Shown piece by piece: positions 25,117-32,316 of a stretch of DNA of 64,000 nucleotides. The stretch is from Actinobacteria bacterium OV450 (GTDB lineage Bacteria; Actinomycetota; Actinomycetes; Streptomycetales; Streptomycetaceae): contig LJCW01000338.1 in NCBI GenBank assembly GCA_001298555.1, forward strand, positions 1-64,000, given 5' to 3'. Within the stretch, counting starts at the first letter, position 1. Every line of letters begins with the position of its first letter. The position numbers were made by a program, and so were the translations under genes. The notes beneath the pieces were generated by a model. That model saw only the letters and a list, made by a program, of their open reading frames with translations, ran no database searches and was not told the origin of the DNA.

Positions 25117-26298
25117 TCAGAGACCGGCGGTGTACAGCAGCCGGTTGGGGGTGCCCGTGCCGACGCCGGTCAGCACGTCCTTGGTGGACTCGTCGTCGAG
25201 GAACTCGTTGACCTCCGCAGGGCTCGCGGTCGGGTGCGCCTGCTTGTAGAGGACGGCGACACCGGCAACGTGCGGCGCGGCCATCGACGTCCCGTCGAGG
25301 GCCACGCTGCCGCCGCCGAGCTTCGCGGAGACGATGGCCTGGCCGGGGGCGTAGAGCGAGACGCACGTACCGAAGTTGGAGAAGGAGGTCTCCTCGTCCC
25401 ACTGGTTGCTCGCCGCCACCGTCAGCACGCGCGCGGCGGACGCGGGCGAGACCGTGCAGGCGTCCTTCGCGGAGTTGCCCGCCGCGACGACCGGCAGCAC
25501 ACCCGCGTCGGAGAGCGCGGTCGCCGCGTCGTTGACCGCGGTCGACTTGTCCCCGCCGAGCGAGCCGTTCAGCACGGCCGGCTGCTTGGCGTTCGCGGCC
25601 ACCCAGTCCATGCCGGCGATGATGCCCGACCACGTGCCGCTGCCGTCGCAGCCGAGGACGCGGACGCTGACCAGGTTCGCCTTGCGCGCCACCCCGTACG
25701 TCGAGCCCGCCACCGTGCCCGCCACGTGCGTGCCGTGGCCCTGGCAGTCCATGCCGTTGCGGCCGTCGCCGATGGCGTCGAACCCGAACGTCGCCCGGCC
25801 GCCGAACTCGGCGTGGTCGTAGTCGATGCCCGTGTCGAGGATGTACGCGGTCACCCCGGCGCCGTCGCCCTGGGTGGTGAAGTCGTTGTCGAGCGGCAGG
25901 TTCTGCTGGTCGATCCGGTCCAGGCCCCACGACGAGGACGGCGCCCGCATCCCGGGCGTGCTGGTCGGCATCGGCACGGACTGCACCTTGGCGTCCTCCT
26001 CGACCGACTTCACCCCGATGCTCAACCGGACGATCTGCAACTGGAGCGGGGTGAGCGGGAGCGCGAAGCCGGTCATCGCCTTGCTGTAGACGAACGTCGG
26101 CTTCAGACCCAGCCTCTGCGCCACCTTCGCCGCGTCCTGCCCCTTCTCCAGCGTCACGATGTACTGGCCGGGCACCGCGTTCTCGGCGGTGTGCAGAGGC
26201 ACCGGGGTCGGCTCCGGGGTGTCGGCGGCGGCCGTACCGGCCGCGACCGCGGGCACGGTGAGCAGGGCGGTGGCGGCCAGGCGGGCGAGCAGGCGCAT
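25117..26298 (-). CDS. Secreted subtilisin-like serine protease (S8) with I9 propeptide
   Basis: The 393-residue preproprotein has a signal peptide (residues 1-25, LLARLAATALLTVPAVAAG), an I9 inhibitor propeptide (about 40-115: PGQYIVTLEKGQDAAKVAQR to SVEEDAKVQ) and a peptidase S8 domain. The catalytic triad is Asp in AYILDTGIDYDHAEF, His in DCQGHGTHVAGTV, and Ser in LDGTSMAAPHVAGVA; the oxyanion Asn lies in VVAAGNSAKDAC. Length and order fit streptomycete proteinase K-like subtilases. No C-terminal extension is present. The ATG at 26298 begins the signal peptide; the long frame upstream is not used. Confidence 0.93.
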   Translation of the reverse strand: MRLLARLAATALLTVPAVAAGTAAADTPEPTPVPLHTAENAVPGQYIVTLEKGQDAAKVAQRLGLKPTFVYSKAMTGFALPLTPLQLQIVRLSIGVKSVEEDAKVQSVPMPTSTPGMRAPSSSWGLDRIDQQNLPLDNDFTTQGDGAGVTAYILDTGIDYDHAEFGGRATFGFDAIGDGRNGMDCQGHGTHVAGTVAGSTYGVARKANLVSVRVLGCDGSGTWSGIIAGMDWVAANAKQPAVLNGSLGGDKSTAVNDAATALSDAGVLPVVAAGNSAKDACTVSPASAARVLTVAASNQWDEETSFSNFGTCVSLYAPGQAIVSAKLGGGSVALDGTSMAAPHVAGVAVLYKQAHPTASPAEVNEFLDDESTKDVLTGVGTGTPNRLLYTAGL

Positions 26299-26667
26299 GG
26301 AAGGAACTCCCTGAAGGCGGTGGGCCGGAACGTCGGCATGAAGGAGCCGCCCCGGCGAGGACGAGTGCCTCTGCGGGGGCGGCCCTCCTTCCATCGGTGC
26401 CACCCCGGCGCGTCCTGAACCGCCGTGCACCGCCAGGCGGCCCACACGTCGCCACCGCCCGTACCGCCTGTCCCACCCGCTGCGGCAGGGGCGATCCCCT
26501 GTGCCGTCCGGGCCATGACCACGCCCGTGCGGTCCGCGGCCCTCGCCAAGATCACCCGTACGGCCCGCCACCACACCGGGGAGCGCGCGGCCGACGCGCC
26601 CCCCGGTACCCCCGCCACCCCCGCGGACGTCGTTGACCTGCGCCGTCGTACGTGATGGCCTCGCCCC
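26299..26667. other. Intergenic region between subtilase and I9-like inhibitor
   Basis: A long hairpin occupies 26340-26391: GAAGGAG-CCGCCCC pairs with GGGGCGG-CC-CTCCTTC, 42-93 nt upstream of the protease start, so it would lie in the protease leader or separate two promoters. A possible 46-codon ORF at 26515-26655 is listed separately. I see no clear promoter hexamers. Confidence 0.45.
26515..26655 (+). CDS. Possible small ORF, 46 aa
   Basis: The frame reads MTTPVRSAALAKITRTARHH, then a charged Pro/Ala stretch ending DVVDLRRRT, and stops 12 nt before the inhibitor gene. The composition is more protein-like than the surrounding frames, but no ribosome site is clear and no family is recognised. 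Confidence 0.25.
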   Translation: MTTPVRSAALAKITRTARHHTGERAADAPPGTPATPADVVDLRRRT

Positions 26668-26994
26668 ATGCGCATCCGTGTGAGCCGGGCCCTGCCCGCA
26701 GCCGCCGTCGTCGTACTGGCCGCCCTGACCGCCTGCCCCGCCCCGGCCTCGGCCGCCGTCCGCGACCCGGTCCCGTACGCGGCGCCCGTGGACCACCCCA
26801 CGTACATCGTCACCGTACGCAGGGACCTCGACCCCGCCGACGTGGCGCGACTGGTAGGCGCCACCCCGGTCCACGTCTTCGACAGCACCCTGCACGGCTT
26901 CGCCGCCCGGCTCGACCCCGCCCAGGTCGCGGCCCTCCGGTCGCTGCCGGGCGTCGAGGCCGTCGAGGAGGACGGAACCGCCTCGGCCGGCTGA
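26668..26994 (+). CDS. Free-standing secreted I9 (subtilisin propeptide-like) inhibitor
   Basis: The 108-residue protein has a signal peptide (MRIRVSRALPAAAVVVLAAL, cleavage near ASA at residue 29) followed by a complete inhibitor_I9 domain: HPTYIVTVRRDLDPADVARL, then THVFDS-like STLHGFAARLDPAQVAALRS and LPGVEAVEEDG. This is the same module found inside the divergent subtilase precursor, but with no protease domain attached. Stand-alone I9 proteins are known as subtilisin inhibitors or chaperones in fungi and some bacteria. A role toward the neighbouring protease is inferred from position only. Confidence 0.8.
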   Translation: MRIRVSRALPAAAVVVLAALTACPAPASAAVRDPVPYAAPVDHPTYIVTVRRDLDPADVARLVGATPVHVFDSTLHGFAARLDPAQVAALRSLPGVEAVEEDGTASAG

Positions 26995-27009
26995 CGACGG
27001 GCGCCCCGA

Positions 27010-27609
27010 TCAGCCGCGGGCGGCCCCGATGAAGGCGCGGATCAGGGCGGGGGACTTGACGCCGCGCTCGCTCTCGACGCCGCTGGACACGTCCACGCCC
27101 CAGGCGCCGGTGGTCTGCACGGCCTCGCGGACGCTGTGCGGGGTCAGCCCGCCGGCCAGCAGCCAGCGCCCCTGCGGCGCGGTGAACTCCGCAGAGCCCC
27201 AGTTCCACGGCTTGCCGGAGCCGGGGTCGGGCGCGTCGATCAGCAGCAGGTCCTCGCCGTACTCCCCGCACCGCCCGACGTGCAGGGCGGTGGCCCGCAG
27301 CAGGGTCCGGCCCTCGGCGCGCAGCGCCTCGTAGAACTCCGGGCCCTCGTCGCCGTGCAGCTGCACTCCCCGTACGCCGCTCTCCTCGGTCAGCCGCCGC
27401 ACCTCGTCGACCGGCTGCCCGCGGAACACCCCGACGGTGAGCACCGAGTCCGGCACGTCGGCGGCCAGCGCCCGCGCCGTGGCGGCGTCGACGGTGCGCG
27501 GGCTGCCCGGCGCGAAGACGAACCCGACGGCATCGGCCCCGGCGTCCACGGCCGTGCCGACGTCGTGCGCGGTCTTCAGCCCGCAGATCTTGACGAAGAG
27601 ATCGCTCAT
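27010..27609 (-). CDS. trpF: Phosphoribosylanthranilate isomerase
   Basis: TrpF catalyses the Amadori rearrangement of N-(5-phosphoribosyl)anthranilate in tryptophan synthesis. The 199-residue TIM barrel has the catalytic Cys in FVKICGLKTAHDV (residues 5-15), VGFVFAPGSPRTVD, VGVQLHG-equivalent VRGVQLHGDEG, the catalytic Asp in LLLIDAPDPGSG, and the phosphate-binding end WLLAGGLTPHSV and GVDVSSGVESERGVK. Most Streptomyces lack trpF and use bifunctional PriA, so a dedicated TrpF is notable. It is not beside other trp genes. The ATG at 27609 gives the family start. Confidence 0.92.
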   Translation of the reverse strand: MSDLFVKICGLKTAHDVGTAVDAGADAVGFVFAPGSPRTVDAATARALAADVPDSVLTVGVFRGQPVDEVRRLTEESGVRGVQLHGDEGPEFYEALRAEGRTLLRATALHVGRCGEYGEDLLLIDAPDPGSGKPWNWGSAEFTAPQGRWLLAGGLTPHSVREAVQTTGAWGVDVSSGVESERGVKSPALIRAFIGAARG

Positions 27610-27720
27610 GCCCCCAGTCAACCAAACCGCCCTGTTGCGTGGTGATCCGTCTCGGCACCCGGCCGCGGCTCCTTGCCCCGCCACCCGGGAACGGGGCTCA
27701 CGCCCGGCCCGCCGAAACGC

Positions 27721-27759
27721 CCGAGGGCGGCACCCCCTGTACGGGAGTGCCGCCCTCGG
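27721..27759 (-). terminator. groEL2 terminator
   Basis: CCGAGGGCGGCAC (27721-27733) and GTGCCGCCCTCGG (27747-27759) form a perfect 13-bp stem with a 13-nt loop, 43 nt after the groEL2 stop. Confidence 0.85.
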
Positions 27760-27801
27760 TCGTGAGAACAGCCGATCGGCTGCGGCCGGAGCCGCGGTCG
27801 A

Positions 27802-29424
27802 TCAGAAGTCCATGTCACCGCCCGGCATGCCGCCCGGCGCGCCCGCGGCGGCCTTCTCCGGCTTGTCGGCGATGACGGCCTCGGTCGTCAGGAACAGCGC
27901 GGCGATGGACGCGGCGTTCTGCAGAGCGGAGCGCGTGACCTTCGCCGGGTCGATGATGCCCTCGGCGATCATGTCCACGTACTCGCCGGACGCGGCGTTC
28001 AGGCCCCAGCCGACGGTCAGGTTGCGGACCTTCTCCACGACGACGCCACCCTCGAGACCACCGTTGACGGCGATCTGCTTGAGCGGGGCCTCCAGGGCGA
28101 GCTTCACGGCGTTGGCGCCGGTCGCCTCGTCACCCGAGAGGTCGAGCTTCTCGAAGACCGCGGAGGCCTGGAGCAGGGCCACGCCACCACCGGCGACGAT
28201 GCCCTCCTCGACGGCGGCCTTCGCGTTGCGGACGGCGTCCTCGATGCGGTGCTTGCGCTCCTTGAGCTCCACCTCGGTCGCGGCGCCGGCCTTGATGACG
28301 GCCACGCCGCCGGCCAGCTTCGCGAGGCGCTCCTGGAGCTTCTCGCGGTCGTAGTCCGAGTCGGAGTTCTCGATCTCGGCGCGGATCTGGTTGACGCGAC
28401 CCTGGACCTGGTCGCTGTCACCGGCACCGTCGACGATCGTGGTCTCGTCCTTGGAGATGACGACCTTGCGGGCGCGGCCGAGCAGGTCGAGGCCCGCGTT
28501 CTCCAGCTTGAGGCCGACCTCCTCGGAGATGACCGTGCCGCCCGTGAGGATGGCGATGTCACCGAGCATGGCCTTGCGGCGGTCGCCGAAGCCCGGAGCC
28601 TTGACGGCGACGGACTTGAAGGTGCCGCGGATCTTGTTGACGACCAGGGTCGACAGGGCCTCGCCCTCGACGTCCTCGGCGATGATCAGCAGCGGCTTGC
28701 CGGACTGCATGACCTTCTCGAGCAGCGGAAGGAGGTCCTTCACGTTGCCGATCTTGGAGTTGACGATGAGGATGTACGGGTCGTCCAGGGACGCCTCCAT
28801 ACGCTCCATGTCGGTGGCGAAGTACGCCGAGATGTAGCCCTTGTCGAAGCGCATGCCCTCGGTGAGCTCCAGCTCCAGACCGAAGGTCTGGGACTCCTCG
28901 ACGGTGATGACGCCTTCCTTGCCGACCTTGTCCATCGCCTCGGCGATGAGCTCGCCGATCTGGGTGTCAGCGGCGGAGATGGAGGCCGTGGAAGCGATCT
29001 GCTCCTTGGTCTCGACATCCTTCGCCTGCTCCAGCAGGGCGCCGGAGACGGCCTCGACGGCCTTCTCGATGCCGCGCTTGAGGGCCATCGGGTTGGCGCC
29101 GGCAGCCACGTTGCGCAGGCCCTCGCGGACGAGCGCCTGGGCGAGCACGGTGGCGGTGGTCGTACCGTCGCCCGCGACGTCGTCCGTCTTCTTGGCGACT
29201 TCCTTGACCAGCTCGGCGCCGATCTTCTCGTACGGGTCCTCGAGCTCGATCTCCTTGGCGATGGAGACACCATCGTTGGTGATCGTGGGGGCGCCCCACT
29301 TCTTCTCAAGGACGACGTTGCGACCCTTGGGGCCAAGGGTGACCTTGACGGCGTCGGCGAGCTGGTTCATCCCGCGCTCGAGACCGCGCCGGGCCTCCTC
29401 GTCGAACGCAATGATCTTGGCCAT
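27802..29424 (-). CDS. groEL2: 60-kDa chaperonin GroEL2
   Basis: GroEL folds proteins in an ATP-driven double ring. The 540-residue sequence is full length with KVTLGPKGRNVVLEKKWGAP, VAGDGTTTATVLAQ (ATP site), VEEGIVAGGGVALL near residue 405, and the Gly-Met tail GGMPGGDMDF. No groES lies next to it, so by Streptomyces convention this is the solitary groEL2 rather than groEL1, whose C-terminus is His-rich. Two CIRCE sites upstream show HrcA control, and a CIRCE copy overlaps a promoter-like TTGCAC-N17-TAATCA. Confidence 0.97.
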   Translation of the reverse strand: MAKIIAFDEEARRGLERGMNQLADAVKVTLGPKGRNVVLEKKWGAPTITNDGVSIAKEIELEDPYEKIGAELVKEVAKKTDDVAGDGTTTATVLAQALVREGLRNVAAGANPMALKRGIEKAVEAVSGALLEQAKDVETKEQIASTASISAADTQIGELIAEAMDKVGKEGVITVEESQTFGLELELTEGMRFDKGYISAYFATDMERMEASLDDPYILIVNSKIGNVKDLLPLLEKVMQSGKPLLIIAEDVEGEALSTLVVNKIRGTFKSVAVKAPGFGDRRKAMLGDIAILTGGTVISEEVGLKLENAGLDLLGRARKVVISKDETTIVDGAGDSDQVQGRVNQIRAEIENSDSDYDREKLQERLAKLAGGVAVIKAGAATEVELKERKHRIEDAVRNAKAAVEEGIVAGGGVALLQASAVFEKLDLSGDEATGANAVKLALEAPLKQIAVNGGLEGGVVVEKVRNLTVGWGLNAASGEYVDMIAEGIIDPAKVTRSALQNAASIAALFLTTEAVIADKPEKAAAGAPGGMPGGDMDF

Positions 29425-29583
29425 CTGAAGTGGTCCTCCAGGACTGGGGTTCCCCCTGCACCGACGGCGCGAGGGGAGGGTTGGATTGCTCCGGACCGCG
29501 CCCGCGCCCGCGACGGACGGCCTGCGTGCCCGGCGGTTCCTTCCCGCCGGACCCTGCGGGCCTCACCGACCCGGTCCTGTGTA

Positions 29584-29610
29584 GTAGCACTCTCAGCACG
29601 AGAGTGCTAA
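29584..29610 (-). promoter_or_regulatory. CIRCE element 1 (HrcA operator)
   Basis: TAGCACTC and GAGTGCTA arms flank a 9-nt spacer, the canonical CIRCE. The outer pair departs from consensus only at 29584 (G for T). It lies 160 nt upstream of groEL2, near the predicted transcription start. Confidence 0.93.
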
Positions 29611-29616
29611 CGCCAA

Positions 29617-29645
29617 TGATTAGCACTCGACCCCTCCGAGTGCAA
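29617..29645 (-). promoter_or_regulatory. Predicted groEL2 promoter
   Basis: On the minus strand TTGCAC (29645-29640) and TAATCA (29622-29617) are separated by 17 nt. The element is largely covered by the second CIRCE, as expected for repression by HrcA. The -10 hexamer is imperfect. Confidence 0.5.
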
Positions 29646-29646
29646 G
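29620..29646 (-). promoter_or_regulatory. CIRCE element 2, degenerate right arm
   Basis: TTAGCACTC, a 9-nt spacer and GAGTGCAAG. The left arm is perfect, while the last three bases of the right arm deviate from GAGTGCTAA. It lies 9 nt beyond CIRCE 1, giving tandem HrcA sites. Confidence 0.85.
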
Positions 29647-29696
29647 CGGCTTCGGGCAGCGGGGGCGGTTCACCCGCGCCCGGCAGCGGACACGCC

Positions 29697-29736
29697 ACGA
29701 GGGCCCGCATCCCTCCTCAAGGATGCGGGCCCTCGT
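29697..29736 (-). terminator. Terminator after cold-shock gene
   Basis: ACGAGGGCCCGCATCC and GGATGCGGGCCCTCGT form a perfect 16-bp stem with an 8-nt loop, 31 nt after the csp stop. It also insulates groEL2 from read-through. Confidence 0.9.
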
Positions 29737-29767
29737 GTGTATGCGTCGGTGGTCGATCGCGCCGGGA

Positions 29768-29971
29768 CTAGACGGCGAGCTTGACCATGTCCGCCTGCGG
29801 ACCCTTCTGGCCCTGCGAGATCTCGAACTCGACCCGCTGACCCTCTTCAAGGGTGCGGTACCCGTCCATCTGGATGGCGCTGTAGTGGACGAACACATCC
29901 GCACCACCGTCGACCGCGATGAAGCCGTAGCCCTTCTCCGCGTTGAACCACTTGACGGTGCCCTGAGCCAT
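29768..29971 (-). CDS. CspA-family cold-shock protein
   Basis: This 67-residue single OB-fold protein binds single-stranded RNA/DNA and melts mRNA structure. RNP-1 is KGYGFIAV and RNP-2 is VFVHYSAI, with the usual start AQGTVKWFNAEKGYGFI and end GPQADMVKLAV. GGGGAG precedes the ATG. A perfect hairpin in the leader (30001-30023) and a promoter about 90 nt upstream suggest leader-based control. Confidence 0.95.
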   Translation of the reverse strand: MAQGTVKWFNAEKGYGFIAVDGGADVFVHYSAIQMDGYRTLEEGQRVEFEISQGQKGPQADMVKLAV

Positions 29972-30351
29972 GCCTAACTCCCCTATTACTGGCCCTTGCG
30001 CGGGACCGCACTTCGCGGTCCCGGGTCAGAACTTGCGCCGGAACGCCTCGACCGGGGCTGAATGTATCTGCACCGCTGCTGTCTGCAACAGGTCAATCCG
30101 ACGAGAAATCTGGACATGGGGATACATTGAAATAGAGTGAAAAGTTGGCATATTCCCGGGCAACTCGGACCCGGCATATCTCGCCAAAGCCCCATACCGC
30201 ACGCGCACATTGACTCAATGTCAACCCTCACGCGACCCGCTCATATGCGGCGGGCAAGTCCAGCGGAGGGGACTTCCCCAACTCTACCGCGCCCAATCAA
30301 GCAGAATTACCCCCTCCGCTTTTACCGGAGGGGGTAATTCAGGTTCTTGCG
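29972..30351. other. csp leader and promoter region, no gene
   Basis: This 380-nt stretch is less GC-rich than its surroundings. It contains a csp leader hairpin (CGGGACCGC / GCGGTCCCG, 30001-30023, 5-nt loop) and a minus-strand promoter with -35 TTGCAG (30083-30088) and -10 TACATT (30061-30066), 16 nt apart. A near-palindrome CATTGACTCAATG lies at about 30208-30220. The terminator of the MoaD-like gene is at its right end. I see no credible coding sequence. Confidence 0.55.
30305..30339 (-). terminator. Terminator after thrC-like/moaD-like operon
   Basis: AATTACCCCCTCCG and CGGAGGGGGTAATT form a perfect 14-bp stem with a 7-nt loop, 13 nt after the MoaD-like stop codon. The A/T ends make it symmetrical and possibly bidirectional. 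Confidence 0.92.
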
Positions 30352-30630
30352 TCAGCAGCCGCCGGCGACGGCGGGAATGATCGATACACCGGCGCCGTCC
30401 GGCGTCACCGCGTCCAGACCGCCCTCGAAGCGCACGTCGTCGTCATTGACGTAGACGTTCACGAAACGGCGCAGCTTGCCCTGGTCGTCCAGGACGCGCG
30501 CAGCGATGCCCGGGTGGCTCGCCTCCAGGGACGCGATGACCTCGGAGAGGGTCGCGCCCTCGGCCGTGACCTCCGCCCGGCCGCCGGTGTAGGTGCGCAG
30601 GATGGTGGGGATGCGGACGTTGACGCTCAT
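30352..30630 (-). CDS. MoaD/ThiS-like sulfur-carrier protein ending Gly-Gly-Cys
   Basis: The 92-residue beta-grasp protein opens MSVNVRIPTILRTYTGGRAE and has RRFVNVYVNDDDVRFEGGL, like CysO and related carriers that receive sulfur as a C-terminal thiocarboxylate. Its end is IIPAVAGGC: the Gly-Gly must be exposed before activation, so the extra Cys predicts trimming by a JAMM/Mec-type protease encoded elsewhere. It lies 36 nt downstream of the ThrC homologue on one transcript under a SAM riboswitch, and GGAAAGG precedes its ATG. A role as sulfur donor to its partner is inferred. Confidence 0.88.
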   Translation of the reverse strand: MSVNVRIPTILRTYTGGRAEVTAEGATLSEVIASLEASHPGIAARVLDDQGKLRRFVNVYVNDDDVRFEGGLDAVTPDGAGVSIIPAVAGGC

Positions 30631-30666
30631 GGCGCTACTGCCTTTCCGGTAGGGCGAGGGGGATGG

Positions 30667-31956
30667 TCAGGCCAGGCCGGCGGCGCGGAACGCGTCCAGG
30701 CTCGGGCGGATGGTGGCGGTCTGCCCGCTGTCCGCGGCCACCGCCTCCAGGGTCTTGAGGCCGTCACCGGTGTTGAGGACGACCGTGGTCAGCGCCGGGT
30801 CGAGCTGCCCGTTCTCGATGAGCTTCCTGGTCACGCCGACGGTCACGCCGCCCGCGGTCTCGGCGAAGATGCCCTCGGTCTGCGCGAGGGTCTTGATGGC
30901 CTCGACGACCTGCTCATCGGTGACGTCCTCGACGTAGCCGCCGGTGCGGCGGGCGATGTCCAGGACGTACGGGCCGTCGGCCGGGTTGCCGATGGCCAGC
31001 GACTTGGCGATGGTGTTCGGCTTCTGCGGGCGGACCACGTCGTGGCCGGCCTTGAAGGCGGTGGACACCGGGGAGCAGCCCTCGGCCTGGGCGCCGAAGA
31101 TCTTGTACGGCTTGTCCTCGACGAGACCGAGCTTGATCAGCTCCTGCAGACCCTTGTCGATCTTCGTCAGCTGCGAGCCGGACGCGATCGGGATCACGAT
31201 CTGGTCGGGCAGCTGCCAGCCGAGCTGCTCGCAGATCTCGTACGCCAGGGTCTTGGAGCCCTCGCCGTAGTAGGGGCGCAGGTTGACGTTGACGAAGCCC
31301 CAGCCCTCGCCCAGCGGGTCGCCGATGAGCTCGGAGCAGAAGCGGTTGACGTCGTCGTAGTTGCCCTCGATGCCGACGAGGTCGCCGCCGTACACACCGG
31401 CCATGACGACCTTGCCCTGCTCCAGGTCGTGCGGGATGAACACGCAGGAGCGGAATCCGGCCCGGGCGGCCGCGGCGCCGACGGCGCCGGCCAGGTTGCC
31501 GGTGGAGGAGCAGGAGAGGGTGGTGAAGCCGAAGGCGCGGGCGGCCTCGACGGCGATCGCGACCACGCGGTCCTTGAAGGAGTGCGTCGGGTTGCCGGAG
31601 TCGTCCTTGACGTACAGCTTGCCGGTGACGCCGAGCTCCTTGGCCAGGTTCTGCGCGTCGACGAGCTTGGTGAAGCCGGGGTTCAGGCTGGGCTTGGAGG
31701 CCACGTCCGCGGGGACGGGCAGCAGCGGGGCGTAGCGCCAGATGTTGTCGGGGCCGGCCTCGATCGCGGCGCGCAGCGCCTCGACGTCTTCAGCGGACCC
31801 GGTACCGATCGGGAGGTCGTAGGCGACTTCCAGCGGACCGAAGCACTCGACGCAGGCGAAAATGGGTCCGAGTTCGAAACGGGTACCGCACTCCCGACAC
31901 GAGAGGCCGGTGGCAGGTCCGAGGTCGACAGAGGTGGCAACAGTCTGTGCAGCCAT
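30667..31956 (-). CDS. thrC: Threonine synthase homologue; candidate O-phosphohomoserine-dependent homocysteine synthase
   Basis: The 429-residue PLP enzyme is a fold-type II threonine synthase relative. It has an N-terminal zinc ribbon (SCRECGTRFE, then FACVECFGPLEV), the PLP lysine in DDSGNPTHSFKDRVVA near residue 110, and SSTGNLAGAVGAAAARAG for phosphate binding. Classical activity makes threonine from O-phosphohomoserine. A SAM-I riboswitch leader and a co-transcribed MoaD-like carrier instead suggest sulfide or thiocarboxylate replaces water, giving homocysteine. I recall a report of such a ThrC homologue in Streptomyces but cannot verify it. The symbol reflects homology only. The ATG at 31956 follows a ribosome site that abuts riboswitch helix P1. 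Confidence 0.9.
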   Translation of the reverse strand: MAAQTVATSVDLGPATGLSCRECGTRFELGPIFACVECFGPLEVAYDLPIGTGSAEDVEALRAAIEAGPDNIWRYAPLLPVPADVASKPSLNPGFTKLVDAQNLAKELGVTGKLYVKDDSGNPTHSFKDRVVAIAVEAARAFGFTTLSCSSTGNLAGAVGAAAARAGFRSCVFIPHDLEQGKVVMAGVYGGDLVGIEGNYDDVNRFCSELIGDPLGEGWGFVNVNLRPYYGEGSKTLAYEICEQLGWQLPDQIVIPIASGSQLTKIDKGLQELIKLGLVEDKPYKIFGAQAEGCSPVSTAFKAGHDVVRPQKPNTIAKSLAIGNPADGPYVLDIARRTGGYVEDVTDEQVVEAIKTLAQTEGIFAETAGGVTVGVTRKLIENGQLDPALTTVVLNTGDGLKTLEAVAADSGQTATIRPSLDAFRAAGLA

Positions 31957-31975
31957 GATGGCGAGGCCCTTTCTC

Positions 31976-32119
31976 CTCATCTTCCCCATGGCGCACTTCG
32001 CCATGAGACGGAATTGGCACCTTCCCTAGCCGGGGACCCCGCTGCCGCAAGCAGGCGAGAACCGACTGGAGGGTTGCCGGGGCTTCAACGGGCCGTGTCC
32101 CTCTGCCCCTCTGGATGAG
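31976..32119 (-). ncRNA. SAM-I (S-box) riboswitch
   Basis: The minus-strand leader folds as a SAM-I aptamer. P1 is CTCATC (32119-32114) pairing with GATGAG (31981-31976). The conserved GAGGGAC and the kink-turn/core GTTGAAGCCCCGGCAACC (32089-32072) are present, as are GGTGCCAATTCC (32021-32010) and hairpin P4 CATGGCG/CGCCATG (31987-32005). The P1 3' strand runs straight into GGAGAAAGG, the ribosome site of the ThrC homologue, so control is most likely translational: SAM binding stabilises P1 and hides the ribosome site. Confidence 0.95.
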
Positions 32120-32316
32120 CGGTATGGCACCGGATCGCGCGCTCCATGGCGCGGCCGGGCGTTTGTCCGCGGGGACCCCCGGCATGCGGTGGTCCTTCGC
32201 GTTGTTCAAGACTGTAACTGAAGGTCCGGGTGGTTGAGACAGCCGTCCGAACCGCGAGATGGATCACTTTTCGGCTGAAAATGCCGAGCGCCGACGATGA
32301 CCTAGGAGTGCCGAAC

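Noticed and set aside
27802..29424. groEL1 of a groES-groEL operon
   Set aside because: No groES lies upstream. The Gly-Met-rich C-terminus and solitary CIRCE-controlled promoter fit groEL2.
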